Shown here piece by piece: positions 1-8,142 of a DNA stretch of 19,521 nucleotides. The notes beneath the pieces are model-generated. The model ran no database searches and was not told where the DNA came from. It saw only the letters and a program-made list of their open reading frames with translations. Made by a program: the position numbers and the translations under genes. This DNA is from Bacteroidales bacterium Bact_20 (GTDB taxonomy: Bacteria > Bacteroidota > Bacteroidia > Bacteroidales > DTU049). The stretch covers positions 1 through 19,521 of the forward strand of contig LUZL01000205.1 in assembly GCA_001603615.1 (NCBI GenBank), read 5' to 3'. Within the stretch, counting starts at the first letter, position 1. The number at the start of each line of letters is the position of its first letter.

Positions 1-64
1 TATGGTAGCTGATATTATTAAAGAAAATAATATGAATAATGTTAATCTTTTCATAATTAATTAA
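1..64 (+). CDS. 3' tail of an unidentified plus-strand gene (partial)
   Basis: Reading from base 2, an open frame of 20 codons runs to a TAA at 62-64 and has no in-frame stop back to the window edge. The encoded tail ends ...NNVNLFIIN and is too short to assign to a family. It would end two bases before the convergent minus-strand gene that starts at 67, which is a normal arrangement. It could equally be chance, because 20 open codons in AT-rich DNA prove little. Sequence to the left of the window would decide it. Confidence 0.4.
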   Translation, partial: MVADIIKENNMNNVNLFIIN

Positions 65-66
65 TT

Positions 67-471
67 TTATTTGCCTGCTTGATATTTATTCCATAAATAT
101 CTACCAGGTCTTACATATAAATAATATGGCTCATTTTTTACTTTAATATATTGATAGATATCAGGTTTTATCTCTATTCCTACTGAAAAAATATCTAAAA
201 GTTTATGATTATTGATGATTTCATCAAAATCAGGTATCTCAATTTCCCTTATTTGCTCTGTCCCTATCCTTTGTTTTACAACTGTCTCATCCATTATTAA
301 AACTGCATTGTCTATCACAAATTGGTAATAGCCTAAACTATCTGGATAATTTTTTTGCCAATAAATCAATTTATCTTTGCCAAAATGTTTCTCTAATCTT
401 ATATCAAATTGCTGAGCAAATAATAATATATTACACATAACAATTAATAAACATAATACTATTTTTTTCAT
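67..471 (-). CDS. small secreted protein of unknown function
   Basis: This 134-residue protein has a clear Sec signal peptide: a KK start, then a hydrophobic stretch to about residue 18, then AQQ. There is no lipobox cysteine, so the product is probably periplasmic or exported. The mature part of about 115 residues is rich in Tyr, Ile and Glu/Asp and shows no motif that I recognise. The start is ATG at 471, and a TAATTTTG box lies 30 bases upstream at 501-508. The gene is divergent from the two-component operon at 723, so the two may share an upstream region. Function is unknown. Confidence 0.7.
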   Translation of the reverse strand: MKKIVLCLLIVMCNILLFAQQFDIRLEKHFGKDKLIYWQKNYPDSLGYYQFVIDNAVLIMDETVVKQRIGTEQIREIEIPDFDEIINNHKLLDIFSVGIEIKPDIYQYIKVKNEPYYLYVRPGRYLWNKYQAGK

Positions 472-500
472 ATTATTAAATTTCTTTTAATTAGACATTA

Positions 501-508
501 CAAAATTA
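501..508 (-). promoter_or_regulatory. candidate -7 box TAATTTTG for the secreted protein gene
   Basis: On the minus strand the sequence reads TAATTTTG, matching the Bacteroidota sigma-A -7 consensus TAnnTTTG. It lies 30 bases upstream of the ATG at 471. No good TTTG -33 element is visible at the expected distance, so this rests on the -7 box alone in AT-rich DNA. Confidence 0.4.
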
Positions 509-580
509 CAAAAGTTTATTAAAAAAATATAAAAAACTTTAGAAATGTATTAAATATTTTTTTAATTTTACAAAATAATA

Positions 581-602
581 AGCGACTCTCATGAGAGTCG
601 CT
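581..602. other. perfect 22-bp palindrome (operator, or stem-loop of an unannotated transcript)
   Basis: The ten bases AGCGACTCTC at 581-590 are followed by AT and then the exact reverse complement to 602. This is the most GC-rich stretch of the intergenic region. Read as RNA on the plus strand it folds into a hairpin of about 8 bp with a short loop, followed by TTTGTC, which is a poor U-tract. It lies between divergent genes, where neither gene needs a terminator. A dimeric-repressor operator or the 3' end of a small RNA are both possible. Confidence 0.6.
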
Positions 603-690
603 TTGTCAAACCCTAAAAAACATTACAATTTATGTCTTTTTAATGGATATAAAAAATTATATTACAAAATAAATTAATATTTTTATAATA

Positions 691-730
691 AAAAGTTAAT
701 AAATGTTAAAAAAAGTTAAAAAATGTTAAA
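691..730 (+). repeat. 20-bp tandem duplication carrying four GTTAA direct repeats at 10-bp spacing
   Basis: Bases 691-710 and 711-730 are identical except for one T/A difference (700 versus 720). Within them GTTAA occurs at 695, 705, 715 and 725, so the period is exactly 10 bp, close to one DNA turn. The repeat runs through the kinase start codon at 723, so the ATG context is itself duplicated (ATG at 703 and at 723, not in frame). OmpR/PhoB-family regulators bind direct repeats of about 10-11 bp, and the second gene of this operon encodes one. Autoregulation is therefore plausible, but it is an inference. Confidence 0.55.
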
Positions 731-2438
731 ACAAAAAATTAAAAATAAAGAAAAACGCTGGACAATAACTATATTACTAGTGTCAGGTATATCTTTTATA
801 GGTATATTACTGATACAATATTATTTTATATCATCTACTATAAATGCAGCACTTGCTAATTTTGATAAAACCATTCAAGAGAGTATGTCTAAGGTGATAT
901 ATCAATATGAAAAGCAAGAAATAGCTGATTTATTAGAAACAAAATTGAGCAAATATAAAGGTGCTAGAGTAATGCAAACAATAGACTCACTAAATAAAGA
1001 ATTATTTAAATCTTTAAAAGATGTAGGTCTAGATACTACACTGTCTGATAGCGTAATTAATATAAGTAGAGAAAGAATTAGAATACAAATTTATACAAAT
1101 AAATATGGAGAACTTGTTCAAAAGATAGATACGCATATTATAAACATAGAAAAAGAACATGCAGATAGTGCTACATTATTGGATATTTCTCAAAAATCTA
1201 ACCTACCAGTTAACCAAGATGAGAATGTAAAAGATCAATTAGATAGTATGGTAGGGTGGGTGAGAGTGCCTAATATTTCACTACCATTTAAAGTGGATTC
1301 AGTTTATCAGGCAGTGGATAGATTTCTCAGACGTAGCTTCATAATAGGAGATGTGATGGAAGATTTTTTTAATATTAAACATTTTATTCCTATAGAACAA
1401 AGAATAAATGCAAAAGCTTTAGATTCATTGATTGCTAGCTCTTTAGCAGAAAATAACATCAAGATAAAATACTATTTTGGCATTTATAGTCCTCATAGAC
1501 AAACAATGTTTTTAGAAAATGACTCCATATCTGCTGAGGAAATGCTAAAAAATGGGATGATGTTTCGTCTATATCCAAGCGATCTATTTGCACCACCAGA
1601 ATATTTGATTATCTATTTTCCTAATAAAACTGGTTACATATTATCTACATTGAGTAATTTTTTATTTTTATCTTTGTTATTGATTTTGGGTGTTTTAGGT
1701 TCATTCTCTTTTATAATATATAATTTAATTAGACAAAAACGTTTATCTGAGATGAAATCTGATTTCATAAATAATGTAACTCATGAACTCAAAACACCAA
1801 TAGCTACCATTGAGATAGCTTGTGAGACTTTTGATAGTTTACCACCAGAGGAGGCTACTAGGATGATAAAAATTATTAAAGATGAAAATACTAGAATGCA
1901 AACCTTGATAGAAAAAATCTTACAAACTTCACTCCTAGATAAAACAACGATTCAACTAAATTTAACGAAAATTAATTTAAATAATTTTTTAACTAATTTA
2001 TTAAAAGATCTAGAACTTTTCTTAAATGATTATAATGCTAGATTTAACATAGAATGTGCCGTGGAGGATCCTGTAATAATGGGAGATGAAGTGCATCTGA
2101 GGCAGGTATTTTATAATTTGATAGATAATGCATGCAAATATTCACAAGACCAACCAGAAATAAATATTAAAATAAAACGACAAAATCATAAATATATAGT
2201 TGTAGAAATAGCAGATAAAGGAATAGGAATAAAAAAGAAAGATATTAAACATATTTTTGACAGATTTTATAGAGTTTCCACAGGCAATATTTATAATACT
2301 AAAGGCTATGGATTAGGCCTCAGCTATGTACAAGCAATTGTAGAGGCTCATAAAGGTAAAATAGAGGTGATAAGCGAAGAAGGTGTAGGTACAATTTTTG
2401 ATATATATTTTTTGTCTATTAAAAATGATGATATATGA
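723..2438 (+). CDS. membrane sensor histidine kinase
   Basis: This 571-residue kinase has TM1 at about 14-36, a periplasmic sensor region of about 270 residues, and TM2 at about 307-335. The H-box NNVTHELKTP follows directly, with the phospho-accepting His at 354 and no obvious HAMP domain between. The catalytic domain shows the N-box (NLIDNACKYS, Asn about 469), the G1 box DKGIG (from Asp 498), the F-box HIFDRFYRV and the G2 box GYGLGLS (528-534), so it looks fully active. The sensor region has no recognised fold signature, so its ligand is unknown. The stop overlaps the regulator start (ATGA at 2435-2438), showing translational coupling with its cognate regulator. The start codon lies inside a run of GTTAA repeats. 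Confidence 0.93.
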   Translation: MLKQKIKNKEKRWTITILLVSGISFIGILLIQYYFISSTINAALANFDKTIQESMSKVIYQYEKQEIADLLETKLSKYKGARVMQTIDSLNKELFKSLKDVGLDTTLSDSVINISRERIRIQIYTNKYGELVQKIDTHIINIEKEHADSATLLDISQKSNLPVNQDENVKDQLDSMVGWVRVPNISLPFKVDSVYQAVDRFLRRSFIIGDVMEDFFNIKHFIPIEQRINAKALDSLIASSLAENNIKIKYYFGIYSPHRQTMFLENDSISAEEMLKNGMMFRLYPSDLFAPPEYLIIYFPNKTGYILSTLSNFLFLSLLLILGVLGSFSFIIYNLIRQKRLSEMKSDFINNVTHELKTPIATIEIACETFDSLPPEEATRMIKIIKDENTRMQTLIEKILQTSLLDKTTIQLNLTKINLNNFLTNLLKDLELFLNDYNARFNIECAVEDPVIMGDEVHLRQVFYNLIDNACKYSQDQPEINIKIKRQNHKYIVVEIADKGIGIKKKDIKHIFDRFYRVSTGNIYNTKGYGLGLSYVQAIVEAHKGKIEVISEEGVGTIFDIYFLSIKNDDI

Positions 2439-3121
2439 AATATAAAATTTTTTTAGTAGAAGATGATAAACATTTCGCTTATGTACTTCAGAGTTTTTTA
2501 AAGACTAAAGGATATGAAGTAGATTGGTTTGAAAATGGAGAAATAGCCTTAGAAAAATATAAAAATAATCATTTTTATCATTTAATGCTCATAGATGTAA
2601 TGATGCCAAAAAAAGATGGTATTACTTTGGTGAAAGAGATCAGATCTATTAATCCATCTATACCTATAATTTTTATAACTGCAAAGAGTCAAAATAAAGA
2701 TATATTAACAGGTTATGAAGTAGGAGCAGATGATTATGTTATTAAACCATTTTCTGTAGATATATTACTGGCTCGCATGCAGGTTTTGCTTAATCGTGTT
2801 TATCCTAGAAGTGATACTACTGAGATAGTAGCTGGTAATTCACTCCTAGACATTAATAGAAATATTTTAATTTTAAATAATAAAGAAGAAATTAAACTTT
2901 CACCATTAGAATTAGAAATATTAAAAATATTATTTCAAAATTTGAATAAGCTGACAACCAAAAATGAACTATTAATGCACCTCTATGGAGATGTAGATTA
3001 TTTCAAATCACGCACTTTAGATGTATATATCGCAAAAGTGAGGAAATGGATTAAACAAGATCCACATTTAGAATTAATTAGTTTGCCACGCCAAGGCTAT
3101 AAGCTAGTTAGTTTAAAATAA
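2435..3121 (+). CDS. OmpR/PhoB-family response regulator
   Basis: This 228-residue protein has a receiver domain at 1-120 with the acidic pair D10/D11, phospho-acceptor D54 (in LIDVMMPKKDG), switch Thr 82 and invariant Lys 104 (VIKPF). It is followed by a winged-helix DNA-binding domain at about 130-226 (LSPLELEILKIL ... SRTLDVYIAKVRKWI ... RQGYKL). All key residues are present. It is phosphorylated by the kinase encoded just upstream, whose frame it overlaps by 4 bp, and should bind direct repeats as a dimer. The GTTAA repeats over the kinase start are an obvious candidate site. The regulon cannot be read from the sequence. Confidence 0.94.
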   Translation: MKYKIFLVEDDKHFAYVLQSFLKTKGYEVDWFENGEIALEKYKNNHFYHLMLIDVMMPKKDGITLVKEIRSINPSIPIIFITAKSQNKDILTGYEVGADDYVIKPFSVDILLARMQVLLNRVYPRSDTTEIVAGNSLLDINRNILILNNKEEIKLSPLELEILKILFQNLNKLTTKNELLMHLYGDVDYFKSRTLDVYIAKVRKWIKQDPHLELISLPRQGYKLVSLK

Positions 3122-3288
3122 ATAATTCAAATATAAAATTTAATTGTCATTAAAACAGTTCTTTTTTTTGTGAGTCATAAAAAGAAAGAAAAAATAAACT
3201 TCACTCCAGGTGAAATGATTACCCATAGTAGATTTTATTATAGCATTGAAAAGATTAATAGTTTGTCACAAGGTTACATATTAAATGT

Positions 3289-4641
3289 TTATTTAAGTAT
3301 ATTAGCTAAGTCTGCTACATTAGATATGAAATTCAATTTTATTTGTCCATTATTATCTTCTTTGATAGGATTTTCTTTTATAGGAGCGGTGATAAGCTGT
3401 CTAAAACCTAATTTGGAAGTTTCTTGTATTCTTTTTTGAATCTGAGAGACGGATCTGAGTTCTCCATTTAATCCTATCTCAGCAGAGAATGCCATTAAAT
3501 GAGGCAAAGTTTTGTCATTATATGATGAGAGGATGGCGGCTACCACTGCACTATCTATAGCTGGATCATATATGCGAATACCACCAGTGACGTTTACGAA
3601 AATATCTCTATTATTTAGTCGCAATTCTAATTTTTTTTCTAAAACTGCTAGTATCATTCCCAAGCGGTGAGGATCATAACCAATAGATGAACGTTGTGGT
3701 GTGCCATAAGGCGAATAAGTAACTAATGCTTGCACTTCAATCAAAATTGGTTTATTTCCTTCCATTACAACAGCTATACTGCTACCTGGAGTATCTGGTT
3801 TGTAAGTTTCTAATAGATACTCACTGATATTACTTATCTCCTTTAATCCATCTGGTACCATTTCAAAAATTGCTAACTCTGGTGCTGGTCCAAAGCGATT
3901 TTTTAAAACTCTCAAAATACGATAACCATAGTTTTTATCACCTTCAAAATGCATGACTGTATCGACGACATGTTCTAATACCTTAGGACCTGCTATGAAT
4001 CCTTCTTTGGTAATATGACCAATTATAAAAATAGGAATATTTTTTGTCTTAGCTACCTCTTCTAATTTGACAGTACATTCTCTTATTTGCTGTAGACTAC
4101 CAGTAAAACCAGATAAATCTGGATCAGCAATAGATTGTATACTATCTACTACTACAAAGTCTGGTGAAACTTCATCAATAGCTTGCAAAATATTGGGTAG
4201 AGAAACTTCATGGAATAAATAAAATTGTGAATGAGGTTCACCAAGCCTCTCGCTACGATATTTTAATTGTCCAAGACTTTCCTCACCAGAAATATATAAT
4301 ACAGTAGAATTGTCTATACGCATCAATTCTTGCATTAGAAGGGTAGTTTTACCTATTCCTGGTTCACCAGCTAATAATATTATTGAGCCTTTAGTTAATC
4401 CACCACCTAATATTCTATTCAATTCATCGCTTGGCAGAGATATTCTTTCGAAATTATCATAACTGATTTCTTGCATTAGCTTAGGATTAATAGTTAAAAG
4501 GTTTTTAGATTTATTTTCAGTTTTATTAATTATTTGTTCCTCAATAGTATTCCATTCACTACAGTTAGTACATTTGCCTAGCCATTTTGTGTAAGTAGCT
4601 CCACAATTACTACATATAAAAATTTTACTTGTTTTTGCCAT
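3289..4641 (-). CDS. radA: DNA repair protein RadA
   Basis: This is a 450-residue RadA, the RecA-related helicase that promotes branch migration in recombinational repair. It has the N-terminal C4 zinc finger (Cys 10, 13, 24, 27), Walker A GEPGIGKT at 92-99, Walker B FVVVD ending at Asp 166, and the RadA-specific KNRFG motif at 247-251. The C-terminal Lon-protease-like domain occupies about 270-450. Its length is normal for the family. The ATG at 4641 lies 38 bases after the uvrB stop on the same strand, so the two repair genes are probably co-transcribed. The 3' end faces the response regulator, with 167 bases between. Confidence 0.97.
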   Translation of the reverse strand: MAKTSKIFICSNCGATYTKWLGKCTNCSEWNTIEEQIINKTENKSKNLLTINPKLMQEISYDNFERISLPSDELNRILGGGLTKGSIILLAGEPGIGKTTLLMQELMRIDNSTVLYISGEESLGQLKYRSERLGEPHSQFYLFHEVSLPNILQAIDEVSPDFVVVDSIQSIADPDLSGFTGSLQQIRECTVKLEEVAKTKNIPIFIIGHITKEGFIAGPKVLEHVVDTVMHFEGDKNYGYRILRVLKNRFGPAPELAIFEMVPDGLKEISNISEYLLETYKPDTPGSSIAVVMEGNKPILIEVQALVTYSPYGTPQRSSIGYDPHRLGMILAVLEKKLELRLNNRDIFVNVTGGIRIYDPAIDSAVVAAILSSYNDKTLPHLMAFSAEIGLNGELRSVSQIQKRIQETSKLGFRQLITAPIKENPIKEDNNGQIKLNFISNVADLANILK

Positions 4642-4649
4642 TTAAATTA

Positions 4650-4663
4650 TTTTGTATACAAAA
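4650..4663. other. 14-bp palindrome TTTTGTATACAAAA between uvrB and radA
   Basis: The site is a perfect inverted repeat in the 38-bp uvrB-radA gap, immediately ahead of the radA start on the minus strand. It could be an operator or could arise by chance, as AT-rich palindromes are common. A 12-bp relative, TTTTGTACAAAA, occurs at 17354-17365. Confidence 0.3.
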
Positions 4664-4679
4664 ATAGAACAAAAAATAT

Positions 4680-6677
4680 TTAGAGTTTAGCCAATTTTTT
4701 TAGTTGTGCTATTTGGTCTCTTAAATAAGCAGCTTTTACAAAATCTAGCTCTTCAGCTGCTTGTTTCATCTCTTTTTCTAAGCTTTTTATTTTATCATTC
4801 AATTCTTTTTCACTATAATAAAAAGTTTGATTATCGGCGACATAATATATTTTTTGTATTCCACTATTGGCATCTTTGTAATCATTATAGATTAATGAGT
4901 CACTAATATCTTTTTTCACAGTAGTAGGGATGATGTTATTATCGAGATTATATTGAATTTGTTTCTCACGGCGTCTATTAGTTTCGTCGAGCATTTTTCG
5001 CATAGATTCAGTAATATGATCTGCGTAAAGAATGACTCTAGAGTTTACATTACGAGCGGCTCTACCAGCGGTTTGAATAAGACTTCTGTAATTACGTAAA
5101 AAACCTTCCTTATCAGCATCTAGTATGACCACGAGCTCTACCTCAGGTAGATCTAGTCCTTCGCGAAGTAGATTTACTCCAACTAAAACATCATAATCTC
5201 CAGCTCTTAAACTTCTAAGTATTTCAACTCTATCTAGGGTATCTACATCAGAATGAATATATCTAGTAGGCACATTTAGATCGGTTAGGTAAGCAGTGAG
5301 TTCCTCAGCCATTTTTTTTGTTAAAGTAGTAACCAATACTCTACCTTCATTTTCACGAACCTTTTGAATTTCGTTAAGTAAATCATCTATTTGATTATGA
5401 GAAGGTCTGACGAAAACTTCTGGATCAGGTATGCCAGTAGGTCTAATGATCTGCTCAGCAAAAACACCATAAGTTTTCATGAATTCAAAATCTCCTGGTG
5501 TAGCACTCACATAAATTACTTGATTAATCAAAGATTCAAACTCATCGAAAGTAAGAGGTCTATTATCCATAGCTGATGGTAATCTAAATCCATATTCTAC
5601 TAATATTTCCTTTCTTGTTCTATCACCGCCATACATACCTCTGATTTGTGGAATGGTAACGTGACTTTCATCTATTATCATTAGATAATCTTCTGGGAAA
5701 TAATCTATCAAGCAAAAGGGGCGCTCACCTGGTTTACGATCATCGAAATACCTAGAATAATTTTCTATACCACTACAATATCCAAGCTCTTTCATCATCT
5801 CCAAATCATTCACTACTCTATCTTCTAGACGTTGAGCTTCTTCAAATTTATTATTTTTTCTCAAAAAATCTAATTGCTCTCCTAAATCCAATGCTATCCT
5901 ATCAATAGCACGGAATAATTTTTCTTTTGTAGTCATAAATATACTAGCAGGATAAATAGTTACCTCATCAGGAGTAGACAACAGGGTATAATCTAGTCCA
6001 CTATAACTTTCTATTTTTTCTATTTCATCGTCGAAGAATAAAACCCTGTAAATAATTTCTCCGTAGCCCTGCATTATCTCTAGAGTATCACCTTTTAATC
6101 TGAACGTACCTATTTTAAGTTCAACGTCATCGCGATGATACATAGCATTTACTAATCTCTCGATTAATTGTTTAGCACTAATATGCTGGCCTACTTTTAT
6201 GTGAAATGAATTGGCTAAAAAATCATTTGGATTTCCTAACCCATAAATGCATGATACAGAAGCTACTACAAGCACATCTCTACGTCCAGACATTAGAGCT
6301 GAGGTGGTAGACAATCTCAATTTTTCTATTTCTTCATTAATAGACAAATCTTTTTCTATATAAGTATTTGTAGATGGGATGAAAGCCTCAGGCTGATAGT
6401 AATCATAATAAGATACAAAATATTCTACTAGATTATCTGGGAAGTATCTTTTAAACTCTTGGTAAAGCTGAGCTGCTAATGTTTTGTTATGACTTATAAT
6501 GAGAGTAGGACGTTCTACTTGAGCTATTACATTTGCCATAGTAAAAGTTTTGCCTGTACCTGTGGCACCCATTAATATTTGATATTTTTCTCCATTATGC
6601 AATCCTTTTACCAATTGCTCAATAGCCTCTGGTTGATCCCCAGTAGGCTCATATTCACTTACTAGCTCAAATCCCAT
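4680..6677 (-). CDS. uvrB: excinuclease ABC subunit B
   Basis: UvrB is the damage-verifying helicase of nucleotide excision repair; it is loaded by UvrA and recruits UvrC. The 665-residue protein opens with the family signature YEPTGDQPEAI and has Walker A GATGTGKT at 37-44. It also has the beta-hairpin segment rich in Tyr (SYYDYYQPEAF), the DESH box (IIDESHVTIPQ), helicase motif VI QTAGRAARN, and a C-terminal UVR domain (EELDFVKAAYLRDQI) that contacts UvrC. Nothing is missing. The start is ATG at 6677. I found no TAnnTTTG promoter box in the 121 bases upstream, so the promoter of the uvrB-radA pair is unassigned. Confidence 0.97.
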   Translation of the reverse strand: MGFELVSEYEPTGDQPEAIEQLVKGLHNGEKYQILMGATGTGKTFTMANVIAQVERPTLIISHNKTLAAQLYQEFKRYFPDNLVEYFVSYYDYYQPEAFIPSTNTYIEKDLSINEEIEKLRLSTTSALMSGRRDVLVVASVSCIYGLGNPNDFLANSFHIKVGQHISAKQLIERLVNAMYHRDDVELKIGTFRLKGDTLEIMQGYGEIIYRVLFFDDEIEKIESYSGLDYTLLSTPDEVTIYPASIFMTTKEKLFRAIDRIALDLGEQLDFLRKNNKFEEAQRLEDRVVNDLEMMKELGYCSGIENYSRYFDDRKPGERPFCLIDYFPEDYLMIIDESHVTIPQIRGMYGGDRTRKEILVEYGFRLPSAMDNRPLTFDEFESLINQVIYVSATPGDFEFMKTYGVFAEQIIRPTGIPDPEVFVRPSHNQIDDLLNEIQKVRENEGRVLVTTLTKKMAEELTAYLTDLNVPTRYIHSDVDTLDRVEILRSLRAGDYDVLVGVNLLREGLDLPEVELVVILDADKEGFLRNYRSLIQTAGRAARNVNSRVILYADHITESMRKMLDETNRRREKQIQYNLDNNIIPTTVKKDISDSLIYNDYKDANSGIQKIYYVADNQTFYYSEKELNDKIKSLEKEMKQAAEELDFVKAAYLRDQIAQLKKLAKL

Positions 6678-6745
6678 ACAATTTTTCTCTTCGTTATTTT
6701 TAAAATATTAATAAAATTAATAATTTTTTTGTAATCACACAATAC

Positions 6746-6775
6746 TTTTGATTTATATTATTTTGATTTATATTA
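6746..6775. repeat. 15-bp tandem direct repeat TTTTGATTTATATTA x2
   Basis: Two perfect head-to-tail copies occupy 6746-6760 and 6761-6775, followed by a degraded third copy (TATTGATATAG). The repeat sits between the methyltransferase stop (6799) and the uvrB start (6677), in the region where the uvrB promoter should lie. It may be slipped-strand duplication of AT-rich DNA or a repeated binding site; the sequence alone cannot distinguish these. Confidence 0.6.
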
Positions 6776-6798
6776 TATTGATATAGATTAGATAAATT

Positions 6799-7734
6799 CT
6801 ATAAAACATCATTAACTTTTTGAGCTATTATCTCTACAGTAGCACCTTTTTTGATAAAACTACTAATTATAAATTCTAAAGTTGCTGGTATTAGTAGTAA
6901 AAATGTTAGTATTAAAAGAGTGAAAATATATAAAAGATTTTTATATATAGGATATGGATTTTTTAAAATATTAAATAATGCATTAAAAGGTTTAAATAGA
7001 TAATTGCCGAAACTTAAAATAAAACTAGAGACATTTTGAATAAAATTCCAATGATTAATTTTTCTTATTTTAAAACCATTGCTTTCTAAAATTTTTAAAA
7101 AATTTGATATATTAGGTATATGAAGATGATAAGGTGGATCTAGATGAAGCCACTTAGCTTTGAAAAGACGAAACTGTAGACTATCTGCATTTGGAATATT
7201 AATGTAAAAAAATCCATCTATTTTTAATAAATAATTAATATGTTTACTTAGTAAAATAGGATTGATAATATGTTCAAAACTATGATTACAAATAATCATA
7301 TCAAATTGCAAATTTGGTAAATAATTAAAGATATTAGTAGATAAAACTTCGATTTTAGTATTTTGCTTAGCACGTTGAAAAGCTTTATTTTCTAACTCAA
7401 TGCCGATAAACTTACCATGTTTCTTATTAGCAATAGCTGATAATATTTGACCATCACCGCACCCAATATCTAAAACATTTACATCTTTATTAAGCCATTT
7501 GGATAATTGTCTTCCTTTTTTATGTTGAAAAAAATCTATAATCCTTTGAATGAAAGGAAAAGAGAATTTTTTAGTATCAGAACCGAAATATGATGTGGGA
7601 TAATCTTTATAATGATTATGAGGAGCTAATGTTATGCTCCCACAAAAAGGGCATAAATATAGAGTATAATCATTAATAAAAAATTCATGCATACTGTTTA
7701 ATTCACTTAAACAGTATGCACAGTTAACATTCAT
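6799..7734 (-). CDS. class I SAM-dependent methyltransferase with N-terminal zinc-finger-like cysteines
   Basis: The 311-residue protein begins with two CxxC pairs (Cys 5/8 and Cys 28/31) like a zinc ribbon. The SAM-binding motif I VLDIGCGDG follows at 87-95, then the acidic loop FIGIELE, and a methyltransferase core to about residue 215. The last third holds a hydrophobic segment near 265-290, suggesting membrane attachment. Proteins of this type often modify cell-surface sugars or lipids, but the substrate cannot be named from the sequence. The start (7734) lies 8 bases after the stop of the small THX gene, so it is probably the last gene of a lipoprotein-THX-methyltransferase operon. Confidence 0.82.
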   Translation of the reverse strand: MNVNCAYCLSELNSMHEFFINDYTLYLCPFCGSITLAPHNHYKDYPTSYFGSDTKKFSFPFIQRIIDFFQHKKGRQLSKWLNKDVNVLDIGCGDGQILSAIANKKHGKFIGIELENKAFQRAKQNTKIEVLSTNIFNYLPNLQFDMIICNHSFEHIINPILLSKHINYLLKIDGFFYINIPNADSLQFRLFKAKWLHLDPPYHLHIPNISNFLKILESNGFKIRKINHWNFIQNVSSFILSFGNYLFKPFNALFNILKNPYPIYKNLLYIFTLLILTFLLLIPATLEFIISSFIKKGATVEIIAQKVNDVL

Positions 7735-7742
7735 AAAAAATA

Positions 7743-7871
7743 CTATTTATTTTCGCTATTATTAGCTTTCATTTTTAGCGTTCTGCGTTTATTTCTTTTA
7801 GAAGGTCTAGTTTTTCCAAATGTTCCGCGGTATAATTTACCTCTTTTAGATTTTTGATCACCTTTTCCCAT
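7743..7871 (-). CDS. 30S ribosomal protein THX-like (42 aa)
   Basis: Translating the minus strand from ATG at 7871 to TAG at 7743 gives 42 residues starting MGKGDQKSKRGKLYRGTFGK, followed by a basic tail (TRPSKRNKRR) and a less basic end. The MGKGD(x)K(x)KRGK opening, the small size and the Lys/Arg/Gly content match the bacterial THX family, which stabilises the 30S head by packing among 16S rRNA helices. Such genes are common in Bacteroidota and easily missed. It lies 41 bases downstream of a small lipoprotein gene and 8 bases upstream of the methyltransferase, all on the same strand. Confidence 0.78.
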   Translation of the reverse strand: MGKGDQKSKRGKLYRGTFGKTRPSKRNKRRTLKMKANNSENK

Positions 7872-7912
7872 AACTAACTATTTTTAAAATAATACATTAA
7901 GTCAATAAATTA

Positions 7913-8050
7913 TTAAGCATTATCATTTGCAACAGTATTGGATACTTGTGCAGATGAGCCATGATTATAAGCTGGGCAAGTTTCACGTGTTTTGCATGAA
8001 GCTAATAACAAGCTTGCTAAAATAAGGACTACAAACAAAATTTTTTTCAT
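7913..8050 (-). CDS. 45-residue lipoprotein with CPAY motif
   Basis: From ATG at 8050 to TAA at 7913 the minus strand encodes 45 residues. There is a lipoprotein signal (KK, a hydrophobic core, lipobox LASC with Cys 19) and a mature peptide of only 27 residues that starts CKTRETCPAYN. Very small lipoproteins with a CPAY sequence after the lipobox are, to my recollection, common in Bacteroidota and have no known function. A TAATTTTG promoter box at 8071-8078 lies 21 bases upstream. It is probably the first gene of the operon that continues into THX. The mature part is too short for a domain; it might be a membrane-anchored partner peptide. Confidence 0.72.
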   Translation of the reverse strand: MKKILFVVLILASLLLASCKTRETCPAYNHGSSAQVSNTVANDNA

Positions 8051-8070
8051 TTTTGTAATGATTTATTATG

Positions 8071-8078
8071 CAAAATTA
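8071..8078 (-). promoter_or_regulatory. candidate -7 box TAATTTTG for the lipoprotein-THX operon
   Basis: The minus strand reads TAATTTTGC, 21 bases before the lipoprotein ATG. The same octamer is found upstream of pyrG and of the gene starting at 471. No -33 TTTG is visible at the usual distance. Confidence 0.45.
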
Positions 8079-8142
8079 TAAAATAAAATTAAAATGAAAA
8101 AATAAAAATATTTAATAAAAAACGAAACAAAAATACTAACAT

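Noticed and set aside
691..730. Possibility that the GTTAA repeats are a small CRISPR or iteron array
   Set aside because: There are only four 10-bp units without unique spacers and no replication or cas gene nearby; a regulator site or slippage duplication fits better.
3170..3439. Plus-strand GTG-started frame of 89 codons overlapping the 3' end of radA
   Set aside because: More than half of it is antisense to the conserved radA C-terminus; the unique part (3170-3288) has no recognisable motif and only a weak TTCAC/GTGAA hairpin. It is more likely a chance frame.
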